Assembly (NCBI RefSeq): GCF_963677875.1
Contig: NZ_OY782569.1
Coordinates: forward strand, 124,001-188,000
DNA: 64,000 nt
Direction of reading: 5' to 3'
Source of the DNA: Thiomicrorhabdus sp.
Lineage (GTDB): Bacteria > Pseudomonadota > Gammaproteobacteria > Thiomicrospirales > Thiomicrospiraceae
The notes below the pieces were generated by a model. That model saw only the letters and a program-made list of their open reading frames with translations, did no database searches and had not been told where the DNA came from. Positions 8,519 through 18,683 of the stretch are shown in pieces (the first letter of the stretch is position 1; each line of letters opens with the position of its first letter). The translations under genes and the position numbers were made by a program.

Positions 8519-11500
8519 ATGCAAGTTATTTGGGGAAATCCCGCGCATTCCGCGTATCGTTTAAATCAGTTGTTGAACAAACTTCAGGCCGTCGCTTCGA
8601 TTGAAGCGGTTCAGTCGCAATTTGTTTATTTTGTCGATACTTCGGCTGATTTAAGCGTTGATGAAATCGCTCGACTGAATACTTTGTTGAATAAAGAGAC
8701 TGCAGACAAGAGCGGTGAATTGGGGGCGAACAGCTGCATCGTCACGCCGAGAATCGGAACGATTTCTCCATGGTCATCTAAAGCGACCGATATTACGCAC
8801 ACCTGTGGTATCGGTAAAGTTCTGCGCATCGAACGCGGGATCGTTTATCACTTTGAAGGGGTTAAGGCCGAAGATAAAGCGGCGCTTGAGGCGCTGGTGC
8901 ATGACCGCATGGTTGAAGTGGTCAGCCATGATTTTATCGCGCTGGAAAACCTGTTCTCACATCAGTCGCCTAAGCCGATGACTACGGTTGATGTATTGGG
9001 CGGTGGTCGCGACGCACTTGTGAGAGCGAATAAAGAAATGGGGCTGGCGCTTTCGGAAGATGAAATTGATTATTTGGTAGACGCCTTTAACGGCCTGGGC
9101 CGTAACCCTGTCGATGCCGAATTGATGATGTTTGCTCAGGCGAACTCCGAACACTGCCGCCATAAAATCTTTAATGCCGACTGGACAATTGATGGTCAGG
9201 ATAAAGACAAATCACTGTTCGGCATGATCCGCAACACTTATCAGTGTAACTCCGAGGGTGTGCTTTCGGCGTACAGCGACAACGCCGCGGTAATTGAAGG
9301 GCCTATGGCGACGCGTTTCTTCCCGAATCCGCAAACCCGTCAGTATCAGTTCTCTGAAGAACCGGTACATTTCCAGATTAAAGTCGAAACTCACAACCAC
9401 CCGACGGCGATCTCGCCTTGGCCGGGTGCAGCGACCGGTTCAGGCGGTGAAATCCGCGATGAAGGGGCGACCGGACGAGGTTCCAAGCCGAAAGCGGGTC
9501 TGACCGGTTTTACCGTTTCCAACCTGAATATTCCGGGGTTTGAACAGCCGTGGGAAAAACCTTACGGCAAGCCGGGGCGCATCGTTACGCCGATGGATAT
9601 TATGATTGAAGGCCCTCTGGGTGCAGCCGGATTCAATAACGAATTTGGTCGTCCGGCAATCAACGGTTATTTCCGTACCTATGAAAATGCCTTGATTACT
9701 CACGATGGTGAAGAGATCCGTGGTTACCACAAGCCGATTATGCTGGCCGGTGGTCTGGGAAGTATTCGTGAAATGCATATTCAGAAAGGCGATATTCCAG
9801 TTGGCGCGAAGCTTGTTATTCTGGGTGGCCCGGCGATGTTGATCGGTCTTGGCGGCGGTGCCGCGTCATCGGTCGAAACCGGTTCCGGTGCGGAAAACCT
9901 GGATTTCGCTTCGGTGCAGCGTGAAAACCCTGAAATGGAGCGTCGTGCGCAGGAAGTCATCGACCGTTGTACTTATCTGGGCGAAGATTCGCCGATTGCT
10001 TCCATCCATGACGTAGGGGCCGGCGGTATCTCTAACGCTTTCCCAGAGTTGGTCAATGATGCCGGTCGCGGCGGTAAGATTGATCTTCGCAAAGTGCCGA
10101 ACGACGAACCGGGTATGTCTCCGATGGAAATCTGGTCCAACGAATCCCAGGAACGTTACGTTATTGCCGTTTATCCGGACAAGATTGATCAGTTCATCGA
10201 AATCTGTGAGCGTGAGCGAGCCATTTATGCGATCGTAGGTGAAGCGACCAAAGAGCAAGAACTGGTGGTAAACGATACCGTATTTGAAAACAATCCGGTC
10301 GATATGCCTCTGAATGTTCTTCTGGGCAAGCCGCCCAAGATGCACCGTACGGCGGAAACCCGCAAGATTCCACAGGCCGGATTTGAGACCGCTAACCTGA
10401 ATTTAAACGATGTGGCCGAACGTCTGATGAAGTTGCCGACCATTGCGTCGAAGAACTTCCTGATTACCATCGGTGACCGTACCATTACCGGTATGGTGAC
10501 GCGTGATCAGATGGTTGGGCCGTGGCAGGTTCCTGTGGCGAATGCCGGTGTCACCTGTTCCGACTATAACGGATATACCGGTGAAGCCATGGCTTCCGGT
10601 GAGCGTCCTCCGGTCGCGCTGATCAATCCGAAAGCGTCTGCGCGTCTGTCGATCGCCGAAGCGATCACTAATATTGCCTGCGCTAAGATTAACAAAATGT
10701 CGGACATTAAGATCTCTGCTAACTGGATGGCAGCAGCAGGGCATCCGGGTGAAGATTCGGCGCTGTATGATGCGGTGGAAACCGTTGGTATGGAATTGTG
10801 TCCGGCATTGGGTATTGCGGTTCCGGTCGGTAAAGATTCCATGTCGATGAAGACCGTTTGGAAAGACGGTGATCAAAATAAAGCGGTTATTTCACCGATG
10901 TCTTTGAATATCACGACTTTCGCGCCGGTTGAAGATGTACGTAAAACCGTTACCCCGCAGTTGCGTACCGATTTGGGTGATACCGAGCTTCTGGTGATCG
11001 ATCTTGGTAAAGGGCAAAACCGTATTGGTGCCAGCTGTCTGGCACAGGTGTATGGTCAGGTGGGTGAAACGTCTGCCGATTTGGATTCGGCTGATGATCT
11101 GCTGAATTTGTTTAATGCGACTCAAGCTTTGATGGCCGACGACAAACTGCTTGCTTACCATGACCGTGCCGATGGCGGCTTACTGGTGACTTTGGCGGAA
11201 ATGGCATTTGCCGGCCACATCGGTTTGAAGGTCGATATTTCTGCACTGGGAAATGAGCCGATTGCAGCCTTGTGTGCCGAAGAGGTCGGTGTTGTTGTGC
11301 AGATTAAGTCTGTCGATAAAACAGCCGTTGAAGCCGTCCTTGCCGAATATAAGCTGTCGAGCATGAGTCACTTTATTGGCAGCGTTTCTGAGGATGACAA
11401 TCTTTCGATTTCCGCCAACGGTGCGGAAATCTTTAATATGCCACGTAAACAGTTGCAGAAGTGGTGGTCCGAGACGTCTTACCGTATGCAGGCGATTCGT

Positions 11501-12388
11501 GATAATGAAGAGTGTGCGGAGCAGGAATTTGCCGCGATCGAGAACGATGCGAACACCGAAATCAATCCGTTGGTTACTTTCGATATTAATGATGATATTA
11601 CGGCTGAGTTTGTTGGACAAGCTCGCCCGAAAGTAGCGATTCTGCGTGAACAAGGCGTGAACGGACAGCAGGAAATGGCTGCCGCTTTCACCAAAGCCGG
11701 CTTCGATGCGATCGATGTGCATATGAGCGACGTGCTTTCCGGTGAAGTGCAGTTTGACGATTTCCGTGGTCTGGTTGCCTGCGGCGGTTTCTCTTACGGC
11801 GATGTTTTGGGAGCCGGTCGCGGTTGGGCGAATTCGATTTTGTTCAATGATACGGCGCGCAACACTTTTGAACGCTTCTTCCAGCGTGAAGATACCTTTA
11901 CTCTTGGGGTCTGTAACGGCTGTCAGATGTTGTCGAACCTGAAAGAAATCATTCCGGGTGCGCAAAGCTGGCCGGCGTTTGTCCGTAACACTTCCGAGCA
12001 ATTTGAAGCGCGTTTCTCGCAGGTTCAGATTGAAGCGTCGCCATCGATCCTGTTAAAAGGTATGGAGGGCACGCGTATTCCGGTTGCGGTTGCGCACGGT
12101 GAAGGCCGTATGGATTTCGGTAACGGCGATGCTTCTCAGGTCGAAGGTCTGGTCGGGGTGCGTTATGTGGATGCAACCGGTAATCCGACCGAAGCGTATC
12201 CGTTTAACCCGAACGGTTCGGCTGACGGCATGACGGGGCTGACCACGCCGAACGGGCGCGTGACGATTATGATGCCGCATCCGGAACGTGTGTTCCGTAG
12301 TGTGCAAAATTCATGGCATCCGGATGAATGGCTGGAAGATGCGCCTTGGATGCGCCTGTTCCGCAACGCCCGACGTTGGGTTGGTTGA
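8519..12388 (+). CDS. purL: Phosphoribosylformylglycinamidine synthase (single-chain)
   Basis: PurL converts FGAR and glutamine to FGAM in purine synthesis. This is the large single-chain form, 1289 residues from the chosen start at 8519 (MQVIWGNPA). An ATG 39 bases upstream lies inside the bamC terminator hairpin and is rejected. The FGAM synthase domains contain the ATP-site region with EHCRHKIFN and [18 protein letters not shown]. The C-terminal class I glutaminase domain carries its nucleophilic cysteine in [10 protein letters not shown] near residue 1131, with HGEGRMDF and PHPERVF supplying the rest of the triad region. Monocistronic by appearance. Confidence 0.97.
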   Translation: MQVIWGNPAHSAYRLNQLLNKLQAVASIEAVQSQFVYFVDTSADLSVDEIARLNTLLNKETADKSGELGANSCIVTPRIGTISPWSSKATDITHTCGIGKVLRIERGIVYHFEGVKAEDKAALEALVHDRMVEVVSHDFIALENLFSHQSPKPMTTVDVLGGGRDALVRANKEMGLALSEDEIDYLVDAFNGLGRNPVDAELMMFAQANSEHCRHKIFNADWTIDGQDKDKSLFGMIRNTYQCNSEGVLSAYSDNAAVIEGPMATRFFPNPQTRQYQFSEEPVHFQIKVETHNHPTAISPWPGAATGSGGEIRDEGATGRGSKPKAGLTGFTVSNLNIPGFEQPWEKPYGKPGRIVTPMDIMIEGPLGAAGFNNEFGRPAINGYFRTYENALITHDGEEIRGYHKPIMLAGGLGSIREMHIQKGDIPVGAKLVILGGPAMLIGLGGGAASSVETGSGAENLDFASVQRENPEMERRAQEVIDRCTYLGEDSPIASIHDVGAGGISNAFPELVNDAGRGGKIDLRKVPNDEPGMSPMEIWSNESQERYVIAVYPDKIDQFIEICERERAIYAIVGEATKEQELVVNDTVFENNPVDMPLNVLLGKPPKMHRTAETRKIPQAGFETANLNLNDVAERLMKLPTIASKNFLITIGDRTITGMVTRDQMVGPWQVPVANAGVTCSDYNGYTGEAMASGERPPVALINPKASARLSIAEAITNIACAKINKMSDIKISANWMAAAGHPGEDSALYDAVETVGMELCPALGIAVPVGKDSMSMKTVWKDGDQNKAVISPMSLNITTFAPVEDVRKTVTPQLRTDLGDTELLVIDLGKGQNRIGASCLAQVYGQVGETSADLDSADDLLNLFNATQALMADDKLLAYHDRADGGLLVTLAEMAFAGHIGLKVDISALGNEPIAALCAEEVGVVVQIKSVDKTAVEAVLAEYKLSSMSHFIGSVSEDDNLSISANGAEIFNMPRKQLQKWWSETSYRMQAIRDNEECAEQEFAAIENDANTEINPLVTFDINDDITAEFVGQARPKVAILREQGVNGQQEMAAAFTKAGFDAIDVHMSDVLSGEVQFDDFRGLVACGGFSYGDVLGAGRGWANSILFNDTARNTFERFFQREDTFTLGVCNGCQMLSNLKEIIPGAQSWPAFVRNTSEQFEARFSQVQIEASPSILLKGMEGTRIPVAVAHGEGRMDFGNGDASQVEGLVGVRYVDATGNPTEAYPFNPNGSADGMTGLTTPNGRVTIMMPHPERVFRSVQNSWHPDEWLEDAPWMRLFRNARRWVG

Positions 12389-12646
12389 AAACGTCTCGAT
12401 GTTTCTGAAACCGAGAATGAAGGGATTGCCGAAAGCGTTTGTCAGGTGGTGCATCCTTTGATTGGGTCTCAGAAAATTTATTGCGTTTTCGGCAGATGAA
12501 ATGGGTGGCCGGATTTGCCGTGAGTTTTTGAATGCGTTGAGGTTTGATCTGTTTTGCCCGACAGGCCCGTCAGGTCAAAGAAAAGCGGTTTTTGGTATTA
12601 GTATTTTCTAATAAATTATTTCTAATAATAAATAACTTTCCTTTAT
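12389..12646. other. Intergenic stretch between purL and the soxB promoter
   Basis: About 260 bases without a recognisable gene. The first 200 are of mixed composition with no good start codon/RBS pair. The last 60 are very AT-rich (repeated TCTAATAA-like runs) and may act as an upstream element for the soxB promoter. Confidence 0.4.
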
Positions 12647-12675
12647 TTGACTTTGAGGTGGCAACCCCTTAAATT
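12647..12675 (+). promoter_or_regulatory. Candidate soxB promoter
   Basis: TTGACT (12647-12652) and TAAATT (12670-12675) are spaced by 17 bases in an AT-rich region. Transcription from here would start near 12682 and give a leader of about 67 bases containing the hairpin at 12692-12728. Not tested. Confidence 0.4.
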
Positions 12676-12691
12676 TGACTGAATTTTATTT

Positions 12692-12728
12692 GAGCCCATA
12701 AATCGTCTGGAGTTTATGGGCCTTTTTT
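12692..12728 (+). terminator. Terminator-like hairpin in the soxB leader
   Basis: GCCCATAAA (12694-12702) pairs with TTTATGGGC (12713-12721), with a 10-base loop, followed directly by a run of seven Ts. It lies only 21 bases before the soxB start codon. It may simply end upstream transcription, or act as an attenuator for soxB. Confidence 0.75.
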
Positions 12729-12749
12729 TAACAACAACGGAGAGACCTA

Positions 12750-14663
12750 ATGTCTTTAAATCGTCGAGAATTTCTTCACGTGATGTCTATGGCCGCCGCT
12801 GCCGGTATGCTACCTGGTACGGCTTCAGCGATGTCTGGTGGTGCCGACAAAGCCGCTGCTGCAAAAGCGTCTGCTGAAATCTACAATCGTCCAATGAAAG
12901 GTAAGGTTCGTCTTTTGCACATTACCGATACTCATGCTCAGTTGAAGCCGATCTACTTCCGTGAGCCAAACGTTAACTTGGGTACTGGTCCGGCATTTGG
13001 TAAGTTGCCGCACGTTGTTGGTCACAAGCTATTGAAAGAATTGGGTCTTCAAGAAGGAACCCCGTTGGCTCACGCCTTTTCTTATTTGAACTTCCAGGAA
13101 GCTTCTGAAACTTACGGTAAAGTCGGTGGTTTCGCTCACCTTAAAACTTTGCTGGACAAGCTTCGCGAACAAGCTGGCGGCCGCGACAACACCTTGACGA
13201 TGGATGGTGGTGACTTGTGGCACGGTTCCGGTACGGCTCTATGGACTCGCGGTGCGGACATGGTTGAAGCCTCTAATTTGATCGGTGTTGACATTATGAC
13301 CGGTCACTGGGAATTTACTTACGCTGAAGAAGAAGTTCTGAAAAATCTGAACAACTTTAAAGGTGAATTCCTGGCTCAGAACATCCGTATCAAAGAAGAT
13401 TCTCTATTCGGTGACGCTTACCTTGAAATGGTAGAGAATAATAACGGTATGGGGCTGTACTCCGAAGATGAAGCACGTGCGTTCAAACCTTATACAGTTA
13501 AAATTGTCAACGGTGAACGTATTGCGGTTGTCGGTCAGGCATTCCCGCGTACTGCGAACGCAAACCCTCAGGCAAACTTCCCTGACTGGTCGTTCGGTCT
13601 GCGTGAAGATGCACTTCAGGAAACCGTTGATAAGATCCGCGAAACTGAGAAAGTTGCTGCGATCGTTATGATTTCTCACAACGGTATGGACGTTGATATC
13701 AAGATGGCTTCTCGCGTCAGCGGTATCGATGCAATCTTTGGTGGACATACTCACGACGGTATTCCAAAAACCACTCCGGTTAAGACCCCTGAAGGCGGCG
13801 TTTGCCACGTAACCAACGCTGGTTCCAATGGTAAATTCGTGGGCTGCATGGACTTGGATATCCAGAACGGTAAATTGAAAGGCGTAGACTACAGCTTGCT
13901 TCCGGTCTTCTCGAATGTTTTGGCGGCGGATAAGGAAGTTCAAACTTTCATCGACCACCTGTACACCAAAAAATACGATGAAAACATCATTGAATCGCGC
14001 CGTCCGGACGCTTATGTCAACAAAGAGCGTCTAGGTAAAACCTATGGTGAAATCCTTGGTGAAGAGTTGGCGGTTGCGGAAGATACCCTATACCGTCGTG
14101 GTAACTTCATGGGAACTTGGGATCAGATCATCGTAAACTCTCTACGTGAAGAGCATGATACGCAAATCGCTATGTCGGCGGGTGTTCGCTGGGGTACTTC
14201 GGTGCTTGCCGGTGAAACCATCACCATGGAACGTGTTATGGACGAAACTTCAATGACTTACGGTGAAACCTACAAGTCTGAAGTAACTGGTGCGCAAATG
14301 AAAGACATCCTGGAAGGTATCTGTGAGAACTTGTTCCAGAAAGATCCTTACCTTCAGTCTGGTGGTGATATGGTTCGTTTGGGTGGTATGGATTACACTT
14401 GCGAACCAAACGGTTCATTCGGTAATCGTATCTCTGATATGCGTCTTGATGACGGCACTCCGCTTGAAGCAAATAAAACATATACCGTTGCCGGTTGGGC
14501 GCAGGTTGAAGCCGTTGGTGAAGGCCGCTTGATGTGGGACGTTGCTGCTGACTACCTACGCCGCCATAAAGGTGATGTGAAGCTTAAGAAAGTGAACCAT
14601 CCTAAGCTGAAAGGCGTTAAAGACAACCCAGGTATTGAAGCATACCCAGGTGAAATGGCTTAA
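12750..14663 (+). CDS. soxB: Thiosulfohydrolase SoxB
   Basis: SoxB hydrolyses sulfate from SoxYZ-bound sulfur intermediates in periplasmic thiosulfate oxidation. The 637-residue protein begins with a Tat signal (twin arginine at 5-6 in NRREFL, likely cleavage after ASA at 27). The metallophosphoesterase fold has metal ligands in ITDTHAQLKP (D60, H62), DGGDLWHG (D155), GHWEF, SHNGMD and GGHTHDG, followed by the 5'-nucleotidase-like C-terminal domain. RBS GGAG precedes the ATG. No other sox gene is nearby, which fits lineages with dispersed sox loci. A candidate promoter (12647-12675), a leader hairpin and a downstream terminator mark it as a single-gene unit. Confidence 0.96.
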   Translation: MSLNRREFLHVMSMAAAAGMLPGTASAMSGGADKAAAAKASAEIYNRPMKGKVRLLHITDTHAQLKPIYFREPNVNLGTGPAFGKLPHVVGHKLLKELGLQEGTPLAHAFSYLNFQEASETYGKVGGFAHLKTLLDKLREQAGGRDNTLTMDGGDLWHGSGTALWTRGADMVEASNLIGVDIMTGHWEFTYAEEEVLKNLNNFKGEFLAQNIRIKEDSLFGDAYLEMVENNNGMGLYSEDEARAFKPYTVKIVNGERIAVVGQAFPRTANANPQANFPDWSFGLREDALQETVDKIRETEKVAAIVMISHNGMDVDIKMASRVSGIDAIFGGHTHDGIPKTTPVKTPEGGVCHVTNAGSNGKFVGCMDLDIQNGKLKGVDYSLLPVFSNVLAADKEVQTFIDHLYTKKYDENIIESRRPDAYVNKERLGKTYGEILGEELAVAEDTLYRRGNFMGTWDQIIVNSLREEHDTQIAMSAGVRWGTSVLAGETITMERVMDETSMTYGETYKSEVTGAQMKDILEGICENLFQKDPYLQSGGDMVRLGGMDYTCEPNGSFGNRISDMRLDDGTPLEANKTYTVAGWAQVEAVGEGRLMWDVAADYLRRHKGDVKLKKVNHPKLKGVKDNPGIEAYPGEMA

Positions 14664-14695
14664 TCCGTAATCAGGTTAAGTCTAAACGTCTGAAA

Positions 14696-14729
14696 GCCCG
14701 GCTTTGCTCAGTGCATTGCCGGGTTTTTT
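14696..14729 (+). terminator. Intrinsic terminator after soxB
   Basis: CCCGGC (14697-14702) pairs with GCCGGG (14718-14723), followed by six Ts. Confidence 0.85.
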
Positions 14730-14801
14730 GTTTTAAAGAACTGTTAAAAGTCACGCAGAGAGAGTTTTAAACGTTTTTAACGACCAAGCCCGGGAGAGGA
14801 T

Positions 14802-15413
14802 TTGAAAGAGATTGTTGTTGGCACGAAAAAAATCGCGCCGTCGAAAATTATTTGTATCGGTAGAAATTACCATGCGCATATTGCCGAGCTAGAGAACGAG
14901 ATACCAGACGAAATGGTATTTTTTATGAAACCGAACTCAGCGATTTCTGCTGTCTTGAAATCATTTCATCAGGAACCCCTCCACTACGAGGGCGAGCTGT
15001 GTTTTCTGTTTGAAGAGGGGCGTTTTTCAGCGGTTGGCTTTGGTCTGGATCTGACTAAGCGGCAGTTGCAAAGTAAGCTTAAACAGAAAGGGCTGCCCTG
15101 GGAGAGAGCCAAGGCATTCGACGGTTCGCTGGTGTTTAGCGAGTTTATCGAAATTGAGGAAATCTCAGCAGGCCTTTCGTTTGAATTAAAAAAAAATGGC
15201 GATTTGATTCAAGCTGCCGACACGGCACTGATGATTCATAAACCGCAGGAAATGCTGGCGGAGATCCAGGGTTTTATGACATTGCAAGATGGCGATATTG
15301 TCATGAGCGGTACGCCGAAAGGGGTAGGCGTCATTCAATCCGGTGATGTTTTTACAGTGTCGGTTAAGGATTTTGATGCGGAAATTATCCATGCAACATG
15401 GATAGCGGATTAA
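14802..15413 (+). CDS. Fumarylacetoacetate hydrolase-family protein (YcgM/FAHD1-like)
   Basis: A 203-residue single-domain FAH-family enzyme. The TTG start is preceded by a strong GGGAGAGGA ribosome site. The N-terminal motif IICIGRNYHAHIAELENEIP, the metal-binding HYEGELCF, and the C-terminal MSGTPKGVGVIQSGD are characteristic of acylpyruvases and oxaloacetate decarboxylases of the FAHD1/YcgM type. The true substrate is not predictable. The gene is convergent with the CAP-domain lipoprotein gene. Confidence 0.82.
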   Translation: MKEIVVGTKKIAPSKIICIGRNYHAHIAELENEIPDEMVFFMKPNSAISAVLKSFHQEPLHYEGELCFLFEEGRFSAVGFGLDLTKRQLQSKLKQKGLPWERAKAFDGSLVFSEFIEIEEISAGLSFELKKNGDLIQAADTALMIHKPQEMLAEIQGFMTLQDGDIVMSGTPKGVGVIQSGDVFTVSVKDFDAEIIHATWIAD

Positions 15414-15452
15414 AAGTAAATCCGTTACGGACAGTATAGAACGGCTTAACTA

Positions 15453-16463
15453 TTATTCTTGGATAGTAAAGGTATATTCGTAGTTTTTAGTCTGGTTAGA
15501 GACGACGACATTTTGAATTTTTACTGTGTATTCTTGATTGCTAACGGTGCCGTCGACTTTCCATTGCAGAAAATTCGGTAAGCCGTAGGCGGTATTGTCG
15601 TAGCTTACATTATGCACCTTCAGTGCCTGATCATTTTCATCTGATACTGTAATGCCTGCATTGGAGAAGTCCACCGTATCCTGGTTGCCCCAGAAATCCA
15701 TTTTGTCTGCCAGAACGGAAAACGACATAAACCAGCCGTGTTGGAAGTAACCGGCAGGGTAGTTTCCATATGGATAAGCGATATATTCGATTGTGGTATC
15801 GGAAAGATCGGCATTTTCATCATTGATGACTTTCAGGCTGACGCCGGTTACGAAATCCCAGGGGGTATCCACGGAAGGCTTACCGTCAACCCGTCCATAG
15901 GAAACGTGGTCTAGAAAGGGGTTGATTAACCAGCGCCGATGTCCCAGATTGTCGACTCCTTCATCGATCAGAAATTCGATGATGCTTTTGTCGGAAGCTT
16001 CAATTTCGGTGAAGCTGCCCTGTACGGCACTGAAGTGCAGGTTGCTTTTTTCACTGCCGAGTTTTCCATCGTTCGTGTAGCACTTGGCGTCGGTATCCGG
16101 TGTATGGCTTAACTGAGCATTGGCCACAGTGATCAATGCAGATTTTTCTGTGTAGACATCGTCGGGAGAATAGTAATTAACTGCCTTGAGGCCATGCAGG
16201 GCTCGAATCTGATTCAGGGTGTTGAGGGCTTTTTGCTTCTCTTCGGTTTTCAAGCTGCCCTGGTCGCAGGAAGCAATATCGGGAATGCGATCGTAAATAC
16301 TGGAAAGATCCGGCGTTTGCGGAGTGGTTTGATCCCCCTGATGATTTTGCTGATCGGTGCCGGAAGGTGTGGTTTCCGATTCTGAAGAGCCGCAGGCTGT
16401 CAGAGTAAGTGCGAGACAAAGAATCGAAAGTGATTTTGTCGTGGTCGTTAAGTGCTGATTCAT
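15453..16463 (-). CDS. CAP-domain (SCP/PR1) lipoprotein
   Basis: A 336-residue predicted lipoprotein with lipobox LTAC and modified cysteine near residue 24. A low-complexity Ser/Thr/Gln-rich linker runs to about residue 55. The following segment resembles a CAP/SCP domain: an N-terminal helix (LNTLNQIRALHGLKAV), a mid histidine (AQLSHTPD), and the hallmark NLGHRRWLINP with H and R. The C-terminal 130 residues are beta-rich, compatible with an extra Ig-like or beta-sandwich domain. Function unknown. It would be anchored in the inner or outer membrane facing the periplasm or surface. Confidence 0.72.
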   Translation of the reverse strand: MNQHLTTTTKSLSILCLALTLTACGSSESETTPSGTDQQNHQGDQTTPQTPDLSSIYDRIPDIASCDQGSLKTEEKQKALNTLNQIRALHGLKAVNYYSPDDVYTEKSALITVANAQLSHTPDTDAKCYTNDGKLGSEKSNLHFSAVQGSFTEIEASDKSIIEFLIDEGVDNLGHRRWLINPFLDHVSYGRVDGKPSVDTPWDFVTGVSLKVINDENADLSDTTIEYIAYPYGNYPAGYFQHGWFMSFSVLADKMDFWGNQDTVDFSNAGITVSDENDQALKVHNVSYDNTAYGLPNFLQWKVDGTVSNQEYTVKIQNVVVSNQTKNYEYTFTIQE

Positions 16464-16757
16464 TGCCTGGTTCCTTTTTTGTGTTTTGCTTTGATCATCC
16501 TGACGTTTACAACCGGTTCTGAGTTAGGGCGCTATCGAAAATTTCAGCATGCGTCAGAGGGGCTGCGCCACTCAATAGTACTGATTGATGGCAGGATTTC
16601 CAAGGGTTTTATCGGTTTGTTGAAATTCGATTCGATGGGTTAACAAAGCAAACCCGGCGGTGAGGGAAGCGCCGGGCGTTTTGTGTGTCGGAAAAGGCAT
16701 TTTTCAGTTTTCAGGACGGACTTTTTAGTTGTTTGAATAGTCGGCGGGTGAAGTAGA
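16464..16757. other. Intergenic region with a GC-rich stem-loop
   Basis: No convincing gene. An inverted repeat CCCGGCG (16653-16659) / CGCCGGG (16670-16676), with short T-rich flanks on both strands, probably ends the minus-strand operon 16758-18472. A 63-codon plus-strand frame (16452-16643) overlaps the start of the lipoprotein gene and has no ribosome site. Confidence 0.5.
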
Positions 16758-17081
16758 TTAGCGTGCGTTTAAAAACGTTTCCAGCGCCTTTTCAGGAAGA
16801 GATTCCGTTGTAATAAACACCTTGATACCGTCGTTTTTCAATCGTTGAACCAAGCCGTCTCCAACGCTTTGGCTGATGAAACCCTGAATTCCGTTTAACG
16901 GATGTTGCGGATTTTGGGACAAGGGGCCGGAAAAGTTTCGAAAAACCTGTTCCTTGTTCAGTTTGATATGGGTTTGCGAAAGGACGTCGCGATCTTCAAC
17001 GTCAAAAATCAGGTATCCCGGACATTTTCCGGCATGGCCGGAGACGGTTTTTGCATTTGGGCTGGTGATGGCTATTTTCAT
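16758..17081 (-). CDS. NifX/NifB-C-terminal-like iron-molybdenum cluster-binding family protein
   Basis: A 107-residue protein of the dinitrogenase iron-molybdenum cofactor fold (NifX/NafY/YedF-neighbour type). The start MKIAITSPNAKTVSGHAGKC and the GYLIFDV strand are typical of this small family, and C19 could bind metal. No nitrogenase gene is present, so a role in nitrogen fixation is not implied. Stand-alone members of this family are common and mostly uncharacterised. It is the last gene of an operon, starting 7 bases after the thioesterase gene. Confidence 0.75.
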   Translation of the reverse strand: MKIAITSPNAKTVSGHAGKCPGYLIFDVEDRDVLSQTHIKLNKEQVFRNFSGPLSQNPQHPLNGIQGFISQSVGDGLVQRLKNDGIKVFITTESLPEKALETFLNAR

Positions 17082-17088
17082 ATATCGG

Positions 17089-17493
17089 TCACTGCTTGTT
17101 AAAAAAGTAATTTAAAGGACTGTTTTTCATCGGTTTAAAGTTTTTATCTGCTGCAATAACATTAGTTGTTGCGCGGCTGATCTTCTTTCCGGTCTGCTGG
17201 TCGATGATTTCCTGCTCGAACTGGTAGCGAATTTTGCTTAAGGCATGAACGCTGACGGTCACCTCAAAAACGTCATAGGCTTTGAGGGGGACGAAATACT
17301 CGATTTGAATTTTCTGCACGACCAGATTAATACCGGTTTGGGCCAATTTGTCGAATTCAATATTATGCGCCTGCAGAAAACGGTGGCGCGCATGTTCGAA
17401 ATAGTGCTGGTAATGGGCATTATTAACAATGCCTTGAATGTCGCATTCGTGGTCTCGGCTTTCCATCTGCAGACGATAAAGGGGATTGCTCAT
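17089..17493 (-). CDS. Hotdog-fold acyl-CoA thioesterase (4HBT/YbgC-like)
   Basis: A 134-residue 4-hydroxybenzoyl-CoA thioesterase-family protein. The N-terminal motif DIQGIVNNAHYQHYFEHAR contains the conserved aspartate and the hotdog helix with glutamate. It could hydrolyse acyl-CoA thioesters in the cytoplasm. Substrate unknown. It lies between the SLAC1-family gene (10-base gap) and the NifX-like gene (7-base gap). The YbgC gene that usually heads tol operons is missing from the tol operon in this window, but this protein is not necessarily its replacement. Confidence 0.8.
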   Translation of the reverse strand: MSNPLYRLQMESRDHECDIQGIVNNAHYQHYFEHARHRFLQAHNIEFDKLAQTGINLVVQKIQIEYFVPLKAYDVFEVTVSVHALSKIRYQFEQEIIDQQTGKKISRATTNVIAADKNFKPMKNSPLNYFFNKQ

Positions 17494-17503
17494 GGGGTTC
17501 CTT

Positions 17504-18472
17504 TTAGTGTTTATCGTTACAGATCTGTTTTCCCCTTACTGCCAGCAGAGTCCGATAGGTCAGGGCAAGGATCAGAAGCGTTAAGACGGCGTGCAGAGAA
17601 TAACCGATTACGTTATAGATTCCTGATCCAGTCTGGTTGGACATGATGTAACTGGCAATGACCATGGCGGCGATTGGAAAAGTAAATGCCCACCAGGATA
17701 GTGCAAACTCCAGTTTGGAGAACTTATGCACCGAAATCAGCATCAACAGAGTCATGGCCAGAGCAAAGAAGTACAGCATCATGGCGAACTGGTTTACCTG
17801 CTGATCGTTCAGAGCAAGATAGGAAATAAATCCAACTGCCGGCGGAGCAATAAAAATAAACAGTGTTGGAATCAGGCGATCCTGCATCGGCGCATGGAAA
17901 ATAATTCGATTGACGAGAACGGCTTTCACGATGATCCAGAAGATAAAGCCGACCGAGAAAAAGAACCAGTTAATTTCCAGTGGTGCATGATGCACTCCGG
18001 CAATCGGTACGATGATGTTGCCAACAATCGGAATAAACCAGGAAGGGTTAGAGTGTTCCGGAGTAAAGAAATCGTGATGCACCCAGTTATACAGTACCCA
18101 ATAGGTCAAAGTGATTTGAAGGACGGTGCCGATTGTCCATAACCATTTGGATAATTCGGGTTGCTGCAAAGCATAGAAAGCGATACTCAGTAAGAGCAGG
18201 CTGATGCTGAATGCCGGCATGAAATTCATTTTGATGGGGTGTTTCAATTCGGCCCGGACTTCGGGGAAGAAGCGCAGGGTTTTGTAGCTGTACGCCAGGC
18301 TGAGTATAACCATCGCCGTAACGGAGACGGCGAGGCTGATGGAAGCTGCAGAGGTAAATTGTGAAAAGTGGTGGCTAAGATGGATAAAAGCGATGCTTAA
18401 TCCGGTCATGCCCATTACCATTCCGAAGAAGCTGGCGGGCAAATAGGCGATTCTTTGCGGCAAAGAGTTCAT
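17504..18472 (-). CDS. SLAC1/TehA-family anion channel or transporter
   Basis: A 322-residue membrane protein with about ten hydrophobic segments and the TehA/SLAC1 pattern, including PASFFGMVMGMTGLSIAF near the N-terminus and the WFIPIVGNIIVPIAG segment mid-protein. Family members conduct anions such as chloride, nitrate, sulfite, malate or tellurite-related species. In a sulfur oxidizer an oxyanion or bicarbonate substrate is conceivable but not shown. It is the first gene of the minus-strand operon with the thioesterase and NifX-like genes. Confidence 0.82.
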   Translation of the reverse strand: MNSLPQRIAYLPASFFGMVMGMTGLSIAFIHLSHHFSQFTSAASISLAVSVTAMVILSLAYSYKTLRFFPEVRAELKHPIKMNFMPAFSISLLLLSIAFYALQQPELSKWLWTIGTVLQITLTYWVLYNWVHHDFFTPEHSNPSWFIPIVGNIIVPIAGVHHAPLEINWFFFSVGFIFWIIVKAVLVNRIIFHAPMQDRLIPTLFIFIAPPAVGFISYLALNDQQVNQFAMMLYFFALAMTLLMLISVHKFSKLEFALSWWAFTFPIAAMVIASYIMSNQTGSGIYNVIGYSLHAVLTLLILALTYRTLLAVRGKQICNDKH

Positions 18473-18683
18473 TTTGATTTATACCCATATAAAATTATTT
18501 TATCTAAGTAATTATTCTACCGATAAATTAACAAGGAAAAATGGATAAAAGCTTGAAGGTACAATGATTTTTTCTATTTGGAATTGAAAAAAATTTTTAT
18601 GATAAATGAGGTGGGAGTGTCATCTTGTTTTCATGCAGTTTTGCTAAAGTCGCCGGTTCAGTCTTTTTTTGATATGAGTTCCC

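Noticed and set aside
16452..16643. 63-codon plus-strand frame beside the CAP lipoprotein gene
   Set aside because: It overlaps the lipoprotein's start, lacks a ribosome site and matches no family. Treated as chance.
16758..17081. Nitrogen fixation locus suggested by the NifX-like protein
   Set aside because: No nif structural or assembly genes are near, and stand-alone family members are common.
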